A DNA stretch of 64,000 nt from Mycobacterium gordonae (GTDB lineage: Bacteria > Actinomycetota > Actinomycetes > Mycobacteriales > Mycobacteriaceae): assembly GCF_001417955.2 (NCBI RefSeq), contig NZ_LKTM01000146.1, forward strand, positions 1-64,000. Reading direction: 5' to 3'. The notes below the pieces were generated by a model. It ran no database searches, was not told where the DNA came from, and was given only the letters and a program-made list of their open reading frames with translations. Of this stretch, positions 27,478 through 36,045 are shown piece by piece. Numbering within the stretch: position 1 is the first letter of the stretch; the number at the start of each line of letters is the position of its first letter. A program made the position numbers and the translations under genes.

Positions 27478-28116
27478 ATGAGGCTTGTCGCGATGACGCC
27501 AGGCGCGCATGTTGCCCTCAGCCTGGCGACTGCCGTTCTGCTCGGTTTCGGATTGTCGGTCGGCCCGGGGCCGTTACTTCCCAAAGCGTCGGCCGCCTGT
27601 CCCGACGCCGAAGTGGTTTTCGCTCGCGGCCGGGAGGAGCCGCCCGGCGTCGGCGCCGTCGGTGATGCCCTCGTGAATTCGCTGCGGGGCAAGACGCGGA
27701 TGTCGATCGGTGTCTACGGCGTCAACTACCCCGCCAACATCACCACGGGCACCGGCGCCAATGACATGAGCGCCCACGTGCAATCGATGGCCAGAGACTG
27801 CCCGAATACGCGTATCGTCCTCGGCGGCTATTCGCTGGGTGCCGAGGTGGCCGACCTGGTGACCGGAGGCCGTCCACTGTTCGGGTTCACCAACGTGCTG
27901 CCGCCGGGTGTCGACCAGCACGTCGCGGCCGTCGCGCTGTTCGGTAACGGCACCCGGGGACTGTCGCCGGCCTTCGCCGGAAAGACCATCGACCAGTGCG
28001 CGGCCGGGGACCCGATCTGCGGCAGGGGCACGAATTGGCCGTCGCATCTGCAGCCGTCCTATATCGACTCCGGTCTGGTGGATCAGGCCGCGGGTTTCGT
28101 GGCGGGCAAGCTGTAG
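27478..28116 (+). CDS. Secreted cutinase-family esterase
   Basis: A 212-residue exported lipolytic enzyme. A Sec signal with Ala-rich end (KASAA) is followed by mature C-P-D-A-E-V-V-F-A-R-G-R, the typical cutinase start. The catalytic triad is S119 in GGYSLGAEV, D178 in CAAGDPIC and H190 in WPSHLQPSY. The Gln that usually follows the Ser (G-Y-S-Q-G) is Leu here. Four cysteines (C41, C108, C174 and C181) can form the two conserved disulfides. Mycobacterial cutinase-like proteins act on phospholipids, acylglycerols or host lipids. It is convergent with nothing and is followed by the three-copy-family gene on the same strand. Confidence 0.92.
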   Translation: MRLVAMTPGAHVALSLATAVLLGFGLSVGPGPLLPKASAACPDAEVVFARGREEPPGVGAVGDALVNSLRGKTRMSIGVYGVNYPANITTGTGANDMSAHVQSMARDCPNTRIVLGGYSLGAEVADLVTGGRPLFGFTNVLPPGVDQHVAAVALFGNGTRGLSPAFAGKTIDQCAAGDPICGRGTNWPSHLQPSYIDSGLVDQAAGFVAGKL

Positions 28117-28252
28117 CGCCGAGCAGAATTCTCAGCTAATACCTAACTGTTGAGTACAGCAACGAATCAGATGCGGTGATATTTTAAATCTGCGAGTGTC
28201 GCGGTTTCTGTGGTTGGACCGGGACTCGTTGGCTAACGCATTTGGAGAAGAA

Positions 28253-30337
28253 GTGGACATCGTACTCGGGCTGTCGATGACACCTACAACCGTTCGTATG
28301 ATGCTGGTCGAGGGACAAAACGCGGATGGCGTCGCCGTCGAGGAGCGGGAGTTCGCGGTCGACGTCAGGGCCGGCTCAGCAACCGATCACCTGATGGCGG
28401 CGATACTGGATGCTCGCGAGGCTGCGGCAGCGGCCGGCAACCAGGTGATATCCATCGGCGTCACATGGACCGACGAATTCGACGTGTGCGGCCTGGACGA
28501 GGCGCTGGCGGCACACGAGGTCTGCAACGTCACCCTCGCGCCACCGTTCATCGCCGCGACGACGCTGGCTCAGGCGGTCGGGCGGGCCATCGGATATGAG
28601 CGCATGGCGATGCTCTTCGTAGAACCCGGGAGCGCCACCATGGCCGTCATCGAGGTCGCCGAGGGAGCGGTCGCCGACCTCAGGGACGAACCGCTGGACG
28701 GCGTCGATGCCGGGCCGGCGCTGAGCGTGCTGGCCGGGTGGGCTGAGGCGCTCACCGCGCGGCCGGACGGTGCTTTCGTCATCGGCTCCGGCGTGGACGT
28801 CGCGCCGCTCAAGCGTCATCTGGAGATGGTGACCTCCCTGGCAGTGAGCGTGCCAGAAGAGCCGGAGACGGCGCTGGCGCGCGGAGCCGCGCTGGCGTCC
28901 GTCCACGGGTCGCTGTCCGCTCTGGCTACCGAAGGCTTCGCCTACGCACGGGTTGCCGATGTGGTGGAGGCATGTCCCGATGCGGTGACGCTGAGTCGCA
29001 TGGACGTTCCGACCGAGGAGAACTTCGCCTACAGCGTCTCGCCGGATGCAGACACGGACGCCCCGACGACGGTGCTTGCGTCGAGCGAAGAAGCCGGTGT
29101 GAGCGAAACGCTCCAACAGCGCAGACCGGTGCTGCTGTTGGGCAGCGTCGGAGCGGTGACTCTGATTACTGCCGTTGTGGCACTTGAAGTTTCACTTGCA
29201 CTCGGTATCCGCCCGGCGGCCGTTGGCCTGCACCACGTCCCTGGTCAGAATCGCATCATGCCGACCCCGTTGCTGCCCTTGGCGCCGGTGGCTGTCGCCC
29301 CGGCGCCTCGACCCGTCGCGATGCGCCCGTCGGGTCCGGTCGTCCAACTGCCACCCTCGGATGCTTCGATTCCCCAGCCCCCCGCCGGGATAGCCGGTGA
29401 TTCACCGGGCGCACCGCCCGCGCTTCTTGCGTTGCCCGTTCTGATGCCTGACGCGTTGCCGCCAAGGATCCCAGATGCCGATTACCCCAATTACCCTCTG
29501 CTGCTGCCGCTTCCGGTGGCGCAGCCACCGAGTGCTGTGCCGAGCATGCCGCCGCGCCAGCTTCCGTCTGCGCCCGTGACGCAGACCCCGACGACGGTGC
29601 CGGTGACGCAACCGCCGACGACGCAGCCGGTAACCACCGCGCCGCCGGCGACCACGGTTCCGGTGTCGCAGCCACCGACCACGGTTCCGGTGTCGCAGCC
29701 GCCGACGACGGTTCCGGTGACGCAGCCGCCGACCACGGTTCCGGTGACGCAGCCGCCGACCACGGTTCCGGTGACGCAACCGCCGACGTATGTGCCCGTC
29801 TCGCAGCCGCCCAGGCCCGCTCCGGTGGCTCCGCCGCCAGTCCATGCGCCCGAAATCCAACCGCCCGTGAACCTTCCAGCGCCCGAGGTGCCGGTGGCTC
29901 CCGGTTTGGAGACTCCCACGGTTCGCGGTCCGATCCTCGAGGTTCCGACTATTCCCACCGGGCCGGGCGTCGTTGTACCGGCTCAGGACGTGCCGCCGGC
30001 AGCACCTCAGTTGCCGGGTTCGCTGACTGCGCCGGCGCCGGAGCCGGCGTCCACTACCGGCGGTGGCGGTGCACCATTCGGTGGGAGTGGGGGACCGCTC
30101 GGCGGAAGCAGTGGCGGAATCGCCGGAACCGGACCGTCGGGGATAGGCGGCGGTTCATCGGGTGGTGGAAGTGGCTCACTCGGGGGCGGCTCTCTGGGCG
30201 GTAGCTCACTTGGTGGCGGCTCGCTGGGTGGCAGCTCGACCGGGGGTGGCAGTAGCTCCATCGGCGGCGGTAGTTCCATCGGTGGAGGCAGCTCCATCGG
30301 CGGAGGCAGTGGTAGTTCCGGGGGCGGCAGAAGGTAG
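28253..30337 (+). CDS. Hsp70/actin-like N-domain membrane protein with Pro/Thr- and Gly-rich tail (paralogue 1 of 3)
   Basis: A 694-residue protein, probably of the mycobacterial family I recall as DUF7159. The GTG at 28253, with GGAGAAG upstream, aligns with the two paralogues (LGLSMTPTTVRMMLVEG), so the earlier ATG-like starts are not used. Residues 1-220 look like a degenerate sugar-kinase/Hsp70/actin fold, with VGSGVDVAPLKRHLEMV and PEEPETALARGAAL resembling the end of the DnaK ATPase domain. One membrane helix (LLLGSVGAVTLITAVVALEV, about residue 285) is followed by a tail facing outward, with PTTVPVTQPP repeats and a Gly/Ser-rich end. Nucleotide binding is unproven. The tail probably spans the cell wall. 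Confidence 0.82.
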   Translation: MDIVLGLSMTPTTVRMMLVEGQNADGVAVEEREFAVDVRAGSATDHLMAAILDAREAAAAAGNQVISIGVTWTDEFDVCGLDEALAAHEVCNVTLAPPFIAATTLAQAVGRAIGYERMAMLFVEPGSATMAVIEVAEGAVADLRDEPLDGVDAGPALSVLAGWAEALTARPDGAFVIGSGVDVAPLKRHLEMVTSLAVSVPEEPETALARGAALASVHGSLSALATEGFAYARVADVVEACPDAVTLSRMDVPTEENFAYSVSPDADTDAPTTVLASSEEAGVSETLQQRRPVLLLGSVGAVTLITAVVALEVSLALGIRPAAVGLHHVPGQNRIMPTPLLPLAPVAVAPAPRPVAMRPSGPVVQLPPSDASIPQPPAGIAGDSPGAPPALLALPVLMPDALPPRIPDADYPNYPLLLPLPVAQPPSAVPSMPPRQLPSAPVTQTPTTVPVTQPPTTQPVTTAPPATTVPVSQPPTTVPVSQPPTTVPVTQPPTTVPVTQPPTTVPVTQPPTYVPVSQPPRPAPVAPPPVHAPEIQPPVNLPAPEVPVAPGLETPTVRGPILEVPTIPTGPGVVVPAQDVPPAAPQLPGSLTAPAPEPASTTGGGGAPFGGSGGPLGGSSGGIAGTGPSGIGGGSSGGGSGSLGGGSLGGSSLGGGSLGGSSTGGGSSSIGGGSSIGGGSSIGGGSGSSGGGRR
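29651..29812 (+). repeat. 27-bp tandem repeat encoding TTVPV[ST]QPP
   Basis: Six head-to-tail copies of a 27-bp unit (units begin at 29651, 29678, 29705, 29732, 29759 and 29786) encode the nonapeptide T-T-V-P-V-(S/T)-Q-P-P. The last unit has Y for T. More degenerate copies lie just upstream. Copy number is likely to vary between strains by slippage. Confidence 0.8.
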
Positions 30338-30456
30338 CTGCCGCGGCAATCCCTGGGGCGGCGGGCCACCGCGCCTCTGTACATGAATTCATGTATCCGC
30401 TTGTGGCGCAGCGTGAATCGGGCGACCTCATCGCCATCAGGTGATGAATCGGCTGT

Positions 30457-30462
30457 TAGCAT
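30457..30462 (+). promoter_or_regulatory. -10-like hexamer deciding the FGE-fold start
   Basis: TAGCAT lies 8 bases before the GTG at 30471, favouring that codon over GTG 30441 and ATG 30444, neither of which has a ribosome binding site. Confidence 0.4.
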
Positions 30463-30470
30463 GCCCGCCT

Positions 30471-31691
30471 GTGTCCTCAAGGGGAAGATGGCCGAACTTC
30501 GTCGAAGGTATCTCGGCAGCGGGAGTCGATGAGCTGCGTGCTATCGCAGGCAATTTCGCGGACTGGCAGCTGGCCGCGCCGATAGACACGTCGCTTTCTA
30601 CCTCGGAGGAGCTGGCCGCCGACTATCTGGCGAAGCTGCAGTATCCGCAACATGTTTTCGACGAGCTGTCAGCCGATGCGCAGGATCGTGTCGCCGTTGC
30701 TGTTGGCTGTCTGCCGCAAACCCAGTGGCACCCGCCGCCCGTCGCACCCGGAACGCCGTCGTACGCGCAACCGAGCTGGGAAGCGGAAGTCTATGACGTG
30801 GTATTCAACCAGCTCCCACCGGAACCGCCGGGACCGCGACCACCTTCTCAGCGTGCATCGGCCGCCGATCAGTGGCCTGAGTTCACCGCCGATGAACTCA
30901 ACGACGGTGCGCAGTGCCAGCGCCTCAGTGCGGAGTTGGCGGCAGCATTGGGTTCTGACTGGTCGCCGGTTCCCGCTGCGGACGACAATGTGGTGCGCAT
31001 CCGCTTCGAGCGCGGCGATCTGATCTTCGTCGTGGTACCGGCCGGGCGAATGACAATGGGGATCGCCGAACACGAACTGGCCGATCTCGCCGAACTCGGC
31101 GACGAAGTTGCTGAGAGTGTGGAATCTTTCGCCCGGTCGTGGGCCCCAGCTCATGAAGTGAGGGTCGCGGCGTTCCTCTGCGCTGAAACACCCCTGTTGG
31201 ACCGCCATGCCGCCATCTGGTCGATCGGGGGCGACACCGCGAACGCGCACGGGGTACTTCGGCAAGACAGTTGGCAGGCAGCGCAGACAGTGTCGGCAAC
31301 CGGAATGCGATTGCTGTCGGAGGCGGAGTGGGAATGGATCGCGCGCGCCGGGGGGCGGCAGTCATGGATCTGCGGGGATGAACCGCCCGATGAGTGGACG
31401 GCGCGGGCAGTCGATGGTCAGCCCGAGGAAGCTCACACGCGGTTCGGCACTTCGGCTCCGGGCTGGGGCGAGTGGGTGGACGACGGATGGCACGACGACT
31501 ACGCCGGTGCGCCATCGGACTCCGACGCGTGGGAGCCGAAGGACCGGCCTGACACGGTGCGCGGCGGCGCCTTCGCCTGCTGGCCGTGGCAGGGCGGCGA
31601 GGTGGTGTTGCTTCATGCCGCTTGCCGTGAACGCGGCACCAACGAGTCCATCCACGCGGTACGGCTGGCCGCCGACCTGCCCCCGCGCTGA
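30471..31691 (+). CDS. FGE-sulfatase-fold protein, probably not an active formylglycine generator
   Basis: A 406-residue protein. The first 150 residues have a helical region and then a Pro-rich linker. The C-terminal half shows the formylglycine-generating-enzyme / C-type-lectin-like fold: a strand VVPAGRMTMGIAEHE, the signature MRLLSEAEWEWIARAGG, and an end RGGAFAC...RERGTNESIHAVRLAADLP matching the usual R-G-G-S-x...G-F-R-x. In true FGEs the copper-binding pair is Cys-x4-Cys right after R-G-G-S; only the first Cys is kept here, so classical FGE activity is doubtful. It may be a binding or scaffold protein. Its start depends on the -10-like site. Cytosolic; no signal peptide seen. Confidence 0.75.
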   Translation: MSSRGRWPNFVEGISAAGVDELRAIAGNFADWQLAAPIDTSLSTSEELAADYLAKLQYPQHVFDELSADAQDRVAVAVGCLPQTQWHPPPVAPGTPSYAQPSWEAEVYDVVFNQLPPEPPGPRPPSQRASAADQWPEFTADELNDGAQCQRLSAELAAALGSDWSPVPAADDNVVRIRFERGDLIFVVVPAGRMTMGIAEHELADLAELGDEVAESVESFARSWAPAHEVRVAAFLCAETPLLDRHAAIWSIGGDTANAHGVLRQDSWQAAQTVSATGMRLLSEAEWEWIARAGGRQSWICGDEPPDEWTARAVDGQPEEAHTRFGTSAPGWGEWVDDGWHDDYAGAPSDSDAWEPKDRPDTVRGGAFACWPWQGGEVVLLHAACRERGTNESIHAVRLAADLPPR

Positions 31692-31759
31692 CAGCAACCG
31701 TCCCCGAATGAGCGGAGTCACCGGTCACGCTTGACGACGTGCCGCACGAGGTGCAGTGT

Positions 31760-31794
31760 GGTGTGATACTCGTCATATGACCACTGGTCACACC
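31760..31794. promoter_or_regulatory. Candidate operator upstream of the di-iron protein
   Basis: A perfect palindrome TGACCA-C-TGGTCA at 31778-31790 lies 24 bases before the ATG at 31815. A second, looser inverted repeat pairs GGTGTGA (31760-31766) with TCACACC (31788-31794). The size and spacing fit a dimeric regulator such as TetR or GntR. No such gene lies immediately beside it. Confidence 0.5.
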
Positions 31795-31814
31795 GGGCAG
31801 AGAGGTGGCAGTTC

Positions 31815-32915
31815 ATGACCACGCGGGACAAGTACACGGATGTGCCCACGCCCTACTCGTGGGATGTCCCCAGCGCCGGTAACGCGCACTTCACCTGGGA
31901 GTACGACGAGGGGCGCGCCCGACTGCTTTCCCTGTATCAAAAGGGCAAGGACAAGCAATGGGATGCACAGTTGCGGATCGACTGGGCGCAGGACGTCGAC
32001 CCGTACAACCCGGTAGGGCTGCCCGACGAGTTCCATCCGCTGTTCGGCAGCCCGATGTGGGACGCCGCGGACGAAGCGCGTCGCGCCGAGATGCGCCGAC
32101 ACTCCCAGGCCTGGCAGTTCTCCCAGTTCCTGCACGGCGAGCAGGGCGCGATGGTGTGCGCGGCCAAGATCGTCGAAGTCGTACCGGACCTGGACGCCAA
32201 GTTCTACGCGTCCACCCAGACCATGGACGAGGCCCGGCACGTCGAGGCGTTTTCGCGGTTCCTGCAGGAGAAGGTCGGGATGGTCTACCCGATCAACAAG
32301 AACCTGACCGCGCTGCTTGACGACACCTTGCGCGACTCGCGTTGGGACATGCCGTATCTCGGCATGCAGGTACTCATCGAAGGACTCGCCCTCGCCGCCT
32401 TCGGGGTGTTGCGTGACATGGCAGCGCCGGATTCGCTGGCCAAGCAGGTGCTGGCCTACGTCATGCAGGACGAGGCCCGCCACGTCGCCTTCGGCCGGAT
32501 CTCCTTGAAGGACTACTACTCCGAGCTGACCGAGGCCGAGCGCGACGAGCGGGAAGAGTTCGTCGTCGACGCCTGTTACCTGATGCGCGACCGGTTCCGC
32601 GGCGAAGAGGTGTTCGAGACCCTCGGCATGAACGTGAAGGAATGCGCTGAGTGGGTCGACCACTCCCCGTTGATGGTCCAGTTCCGTTCACACCTGTTCA
32701 GCCGCATCGTGCCCATCGTCAAGGACATCGGGCTGTGGGGCGACAAGGTGCAGAAGGCGTTCCGGGACATGGGTGTTCACGACATGGCCAGCTTCGACAT
32801 CGAGGCGCTGATGAAGGCCGACGAGGATCAGGCCGAGGCGCTGGACAAGGCTCACGCCGAGATGGCCGAGCGGGCCCTCGAGGTGGACCAGGTGATCGCG
32901 GCGGGCGCGAGCTAA
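31815..32915 (+). CDS. Di-iron ferritin-like oxygenase, substrate unknown
   Basis: A 366-residue four-helix-bundle protein with a complete di-iron carboxylate site. E109 (HGEQGAM) and E139-x2-H142 (MDEARHVEAF) lie in the first helix pair, and E189 (LIEGLALA) and E220-x2-H223 (QDEARHVAFG) in the second. The E...EXXH...E...EXXH order is that of ribonucleotide reductase R2, AurF-type N-oxygenases and acyl desaturases. It is not the R2lox type by my recollection of that sequence. N- and C-terminal extensions are hydrophilic. An [12 protein letters not shown] RBS lies before the ATG. A palindromic operator upstream suggests ligand-controlled expression. Its stop codon shares CTAA (32912-32915) with the convergent mug gene. 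It probably activates O2; the substrate is unknown. Confidence 0.82.
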   Translation: MTTRDKYTDVPTPYSWDVPSAGNAHFTWEYDEGRARLLSLYQKGKDKQWDAQLRIDWAQDVDPYNPVGLPDEFHPLFGSPMWDAADEARRAEMRRHSQAWQFSQFLHGEQGAMVCAAKIVEVVPDLDAKFYASTQTMDEARHVEAFSRFLQEKVGMVYPINKNLTALLDDTLRDSRWDMPYLGMQVLIEGLALAAFGVLRDMAAPDSLAKQVLAYVMQDEARHVAFGRISLKDYYSELTEAERDEREEFVVDACYLMRDRFRGEEVFETLGMNVKECAEWVDHSPLMVQFRSHLFSRIVPIVKDIGLWGDKVQKAFRDMGVHDMASFDIEALMKADEDQAEALDKAHAEMAERALEVDQVIAAGAS

Positions 32916-33418
32916 ATCACCGCCCGCCGTAGCTCCGTGTAGGCGGCAACCAGGCCGTCGAGGGTAAAGGCACGGTTGAGCCCGCTGGGGTTGGGCAGGA
33001 TCCAAGCCGTTGTGTCCGCGAAGCGATCGGCATACCGACCCCAGCCGACGTTGGAATCACCGGTCATCGCCGAGACGGCGCGCTTGCCTAGGAACGCAAT
33101 GACCCGCGGCCCGTATCGGCGCATCTTCGCCTCGAATTCCGGACGCGCCCGCCGGAACTCCTCCTGCGATACCTCGTCTGCCCGGCTGGTCGCCCGGGTG
33201 ACCACAGCGGTTATGCCACAGCCATATTCGAGCAGCAAGCGCTCCTCCTGCGGCCGCAGACGGACGTCGGTGAACCCGGCGAGGTGCAACACCGGCCAGA
33301 AGCGATTGCTGCGGTTGGAGAAGTTATGACCGTCGGCGACTGCCGTGGCAGCAGGGTTGATCCCGCAGAAGACGACCTTGAGGCCGTGCGCCAAAACGTC
33401 TGCGTCGTATCCGGTCAA
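32912..33418 (-). CDS. mug: Mismatch-specific uracil/thymine-DNA glycosylase (Mug-like)
   Basis: A 168-residue DNA repair enzyme of the Mug/TDG branch of the uracil-DNA glycosylase superfamily. It removes U, or T and ethenocytosine, from mismatched duplexes. The base-binding/activating motif is [11 protein letters not shown], close to the family GINPG. The wall motif NPSGLNRAF matches the Mug NPSGLS-type loop. The middle has [12 protein letters not shown]. The TTG at 33418 overlaps the stop of the monooxygenase-esterase fusion (TTGA on the minus strand), which fixes the start and indicates translational coupling. Such coupling to an oxygenase gene may be only packing of an operon rather than a functional link. 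Confidence 0.88.
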   Translation of the reverse strand: MTGYDADVLAHGLKVVFCGINPAATAVADGHNFSNRSNRFWPVLHLAGFTDVRLRPQEERLLLEYGCGITAVVTRATSRADEVSQEEFRRARPEFEAKMRRYGPRVIAFLGKRAVSAMTGDSNVGWGRYADRFADTTAWILPNPSGLNRAFTLDGLVAAYTELRRAVI

Positions 33419-36012
33419 CCCTGAACCAGCGCCGCGCTCTTGGCGTTGTCGGCTGCGAAGAACCCGCGCAGTGCGTCGGCGATCTGTGCCCGGATCGGCG
33501 CACCGGAGACCACCACGTCCACCATGGTCAGCGACAGGTGTGTGTGTCCGCGGGCCGCCACGTGCTGGCTCGGAACACCTGCCGCGGCAAGCGCTTTCGC
33601 GTATGAGTCGCCTTCGTCGCGCAACGGGTCGAACTCCGCTGTGACGACGATCGCCGGAGGCAGGCCGGACAGGTCGGGCGCGCGCAGCGGTGCGATTCGC
33701 GGGTCTTTGCGCACCTCCGGGTCGGCGTAGTAATCGAAGAACCACCGCATCAACGCGGCGGTGAGACCGTAGCCGTCGGCGTTCTCAGTGTAGGAGCCGC
33801 GACTCAGATCCGAATCGACGACCGGCGTGATCAACGCCTGGCCGACAATGGTCGGCCAGCCGGTGTCCCTGGCCATCTGGCAGACCACCGTGGCGATCCC
33901 GGCGCCGGCGCTCCAACCGCACACCGCGAGGCGACCGGGAATGCCGCCAAGTTCCTGCGAGTGCTCGGCAACCCATCGCGCCGCCGCCCAGCCGTCCTCG
34001 AGCGCGGCCGGGAAACGGTGCTCGGGAGCATGCCGGTAGTCCACCGACACGATGAGCGCGTCGCTGCGCGCGCACAGATCCCGGCACAACGGATCGTCTG
34101 ACGTGTGGTCGCCCAGAACCCAACCGCCGCCGTGGAAGTACACGACGACGGGATGGGGACCCGGGCTCGACGGCCGGTACAGACGGTAAGCCAGGGGTCC
34201 CGCGGCACCCGGCAGGATCCCGTCTAAGACTTCGCCGACGTCCGGGCCCGGTGGGCGGGTCAGGTTCATCTCGTTCATGAAGGCGCGCGCCTGCTCGGCA
34301 GGCATGGACTCCAGCGGCGGCAACTCCAGCAGCGCCATCTGTTCCAGCACCATCTGGACGTCGGGTTGCAGGCGGCGCACCACGCCGTCGTTGCACTGCG
34401 TGTGGCCGGGCCCGGACAGTGCGAAGCCCAGGTAGTCGCCGGCCACTACCTCATCACAGGCCACCCGGTAGAAGTCGACCCCGGCGGCATACGCCATGAA
34501 GGTACGTGGCTTGCCCGGAATGTTCGCGCCGACGTACCACGAATTCGCCTGCGGGAAAAGGGTTATGGATGCGGCATCGTCGACGTGCTGCATCCAGCCC
34601 GCCTCGGCGAGCTTGGTGGGCTCAATCCGGTCGAAGCCGTGGTCGCGCAGATACGTCAATGCGTCGGCGACGAAATCGACGTGCTGCTCGATGGACACCG
34701 CCATGTTCGACAGTACCGAGGGACTCTGGGGGCCGGCGATGAGGAACAGGTTGGGGAATCCCTCGGTCATCAGGCCGAGGTAGGTCTTCGGACCCTCGGA
34801 CCATTTGTCCCTCAGCGCGAGTCCGTCCCGGCCGACGATGTCGATCGCCGCGACGGCGCCGGTGATCGCGTCGAAGCCGGTGGCAAACACAATCGCGTCG
34901 AACTCGAAAGATTCTCCGACCGTGTCGATTCCGGTCGCAGTCACGCCGACCATCGGCTGATCCTGCAGATTCACCAAGCGGACATGGGGCAGGTTGAACG
35001 TGGCGTAGTAGTTGGTGTCCAGGCAGAGCCGCTTCGCGCCGACCGGATACGTTTTGGGGCACAGCGCCTCGGCCGTCCGGGGATCGCGCACGATCTCACG
35101 GATCTTACCGTGAATGAATTCGGCAAATTCCTTGTTAGCCAACGGGTTACTCATCACATCGGCGTAGAGGTTGAGTACTTCCAGCAGTTCGCCACGTTGC
35201 CAGGCGCGTTCGTAGCGCTGCCGGCGTTCGTCGGCGGACACCGAGAAGGCCGGGGTGATCGTGCGCTCCACCGGGACGCCTCCGAAGGAGTACTTCGCCG
35301 CCTGGCGGTACGCCGGTTCGTCCGCCATCTCCGCGAGCTTGTCCGGCGAAATGGGACCGTTCTGCGCGGGAATCGAGAAGCATGGCGTGCGTTGGAAGAC
35401 CACCACTTCCGACGCCTGCGCGGCGATCAGCGGAATCGACTGAATGCCCGACGAACCCGTCCCGACGACGCCGACGCGCTTGCCGGTGAATTCGACGGGC
35501 TCATGGGGCCATCGACTGGTGAAATACGTCTCGCCGGTGAAGTTTTCGACGCCGTCGATGTCGAGATCCTTCGGTACCGAGAGGCAACCCGTCGCCATCA
35601 CCAGGTAACGGCAGCCGATCTCCTCGCCGCGATCGGTGCGCACGCGGTAGCCGGACGAGTTGTCGTCCCAATGAGCGTGGGTGACCCTGGTGCCGAACTG
35701 AATGTCGCGACGCAGATCGTGCTTGTCGGCGACGTGGTTCAGGTAACGCAGGATCTCCGGCTGCGTTGCGTACTTCTCGGACCACTGCCAGTCCCGCGCC
35801 CAGTCGGCATCGAAGCTGAACATGTAGTCGAGGCTCGGGATGTCGACCCGCGCGCCGGGGTAGCGGTTCCAGTACCAGGTGCCGCCGACGTCGTCGCCGG
35901 CCTCGAATATCCGCATTGACAGACCCGCGAGCCGAAGGCGGTAAGCGGCGTACAGGCCGGCGAAGCCGGCGCCCACAACCACGACATCGGGGTTGGAGTG
36001 TTGATCAGACAT
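33415..36012 (-). CDS. Fusion of Baeyer-Villiger-type flavin monooxygenase and HSL-family esterase
   Basis: An 865-residue fusion. Residues 1-540 form a class B flavin monooxygenase with FAD motif G14-x-G16-x2-G19, NADP motif GTGSSG (184-189) and the BVMO fingerprint [12 protein letters not shown] (158-169). The usual fingerprint is F-x-G-x3-H-x3-W-P, and the His is Phe (F164) here. Residues 600-865 are an alpha/beta hydrolase of the hormone-sensitive-lipase family with HGGGW (627-631), nucleophile S701 in GWSAG, acid near D795 and His near 825. A BVMO turns a ketone into an ester or lactone, and the esterase could cut it at once. Numbering is from the ATG at 36012; in-frame starts at 36024 and 36030 exist. 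Lies in a probable mtnA-fusion-mug operon. Confidence 0.9.
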   Translation of the reverse strand: MSDQHSNPDVVVVGAGFAGLYAAYRLRLAGLSMRIFEAGDDVGGTWYWNRYPGARVDIPSLDYMFSFDADWARDWQWSEKYATQPEILRYLNHVADKHDLRRDIQFGTRVTHAHWDDNSSGYRVRTDRGEEIGCRYLVMATGCLSVPKDLDIDGVENFTGETYFTSRWPHEPVEFTGKRVGVVGTGSSGIQSIPLIAAQASEVVVFQRTPCFSIPAQNGPISPDKLAEMADEPAYRQAAKYSFGGVPVERTITPAFSVSADERRQRYERAWQRGELLEVLNLYADVMSNPLANKEFAEFIHGKIREIVRDPRTAEALCPKTYPVGAKRLCLDTNYYATFNLPHVRLVNLQDQPMVGVTATGIDTVGESFEFDAIVFATGFDAITGAVAAIDIVGRDGLALRDKWSEGPKTYLGLMTEGFPNLFLIAGPQSPSVLSNMAVSIEQHVDFVADALTYLRDHGFDRIEPTKLAEAGWMQHVDDAASITLFPQANSWYVGANIPGKPRTFMAYAAGVDFYRVACDEVVAGDYLGFALSGPGHTQCNDGVVRRLQPDVQMVLEQMALLELPPLESMPAEQARAFMNEMNLTRPPGPDVGEVLDGILPGAAGPLAYRLYRPSSPGPHPVVVYFHGGGWVLGDHTSDDPLCRDLCARSDALIVSVDYRHAPEHRFPAALEDGWAAARWVAEHSQELGGIPGRLAVCGWSAGAGIATVVCQMARDTGWPTIVGQALITPVVDSDLSRGSYTENADGYGLTAALMRWFFDYYADPEVRKDPRIAPLRAPDLSGLPPAIVVTAEFDPLRDEGDSYAKALAAAGVPSQHVAARGHTHLSLTMVDVVVSGAPIRAQIADALRGFFAADNAKSAALVQG

Positions 36013-36045
36013 GTGAATCATCATGACCACTCGTAGGCGTTTTGT

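Noticed and set aside
29402..29860. Arg/His-rich minus-strand repeats
   Set aside because: They are the reverse of the TTVPV[ST]QPP repeats and are not a separate gene.
34366..35919. 517-codon open frame opposite the monooxygenase-esterase fusion
   Set aside because: It has no family features and runs opposite a gene with complete active-site motifs.
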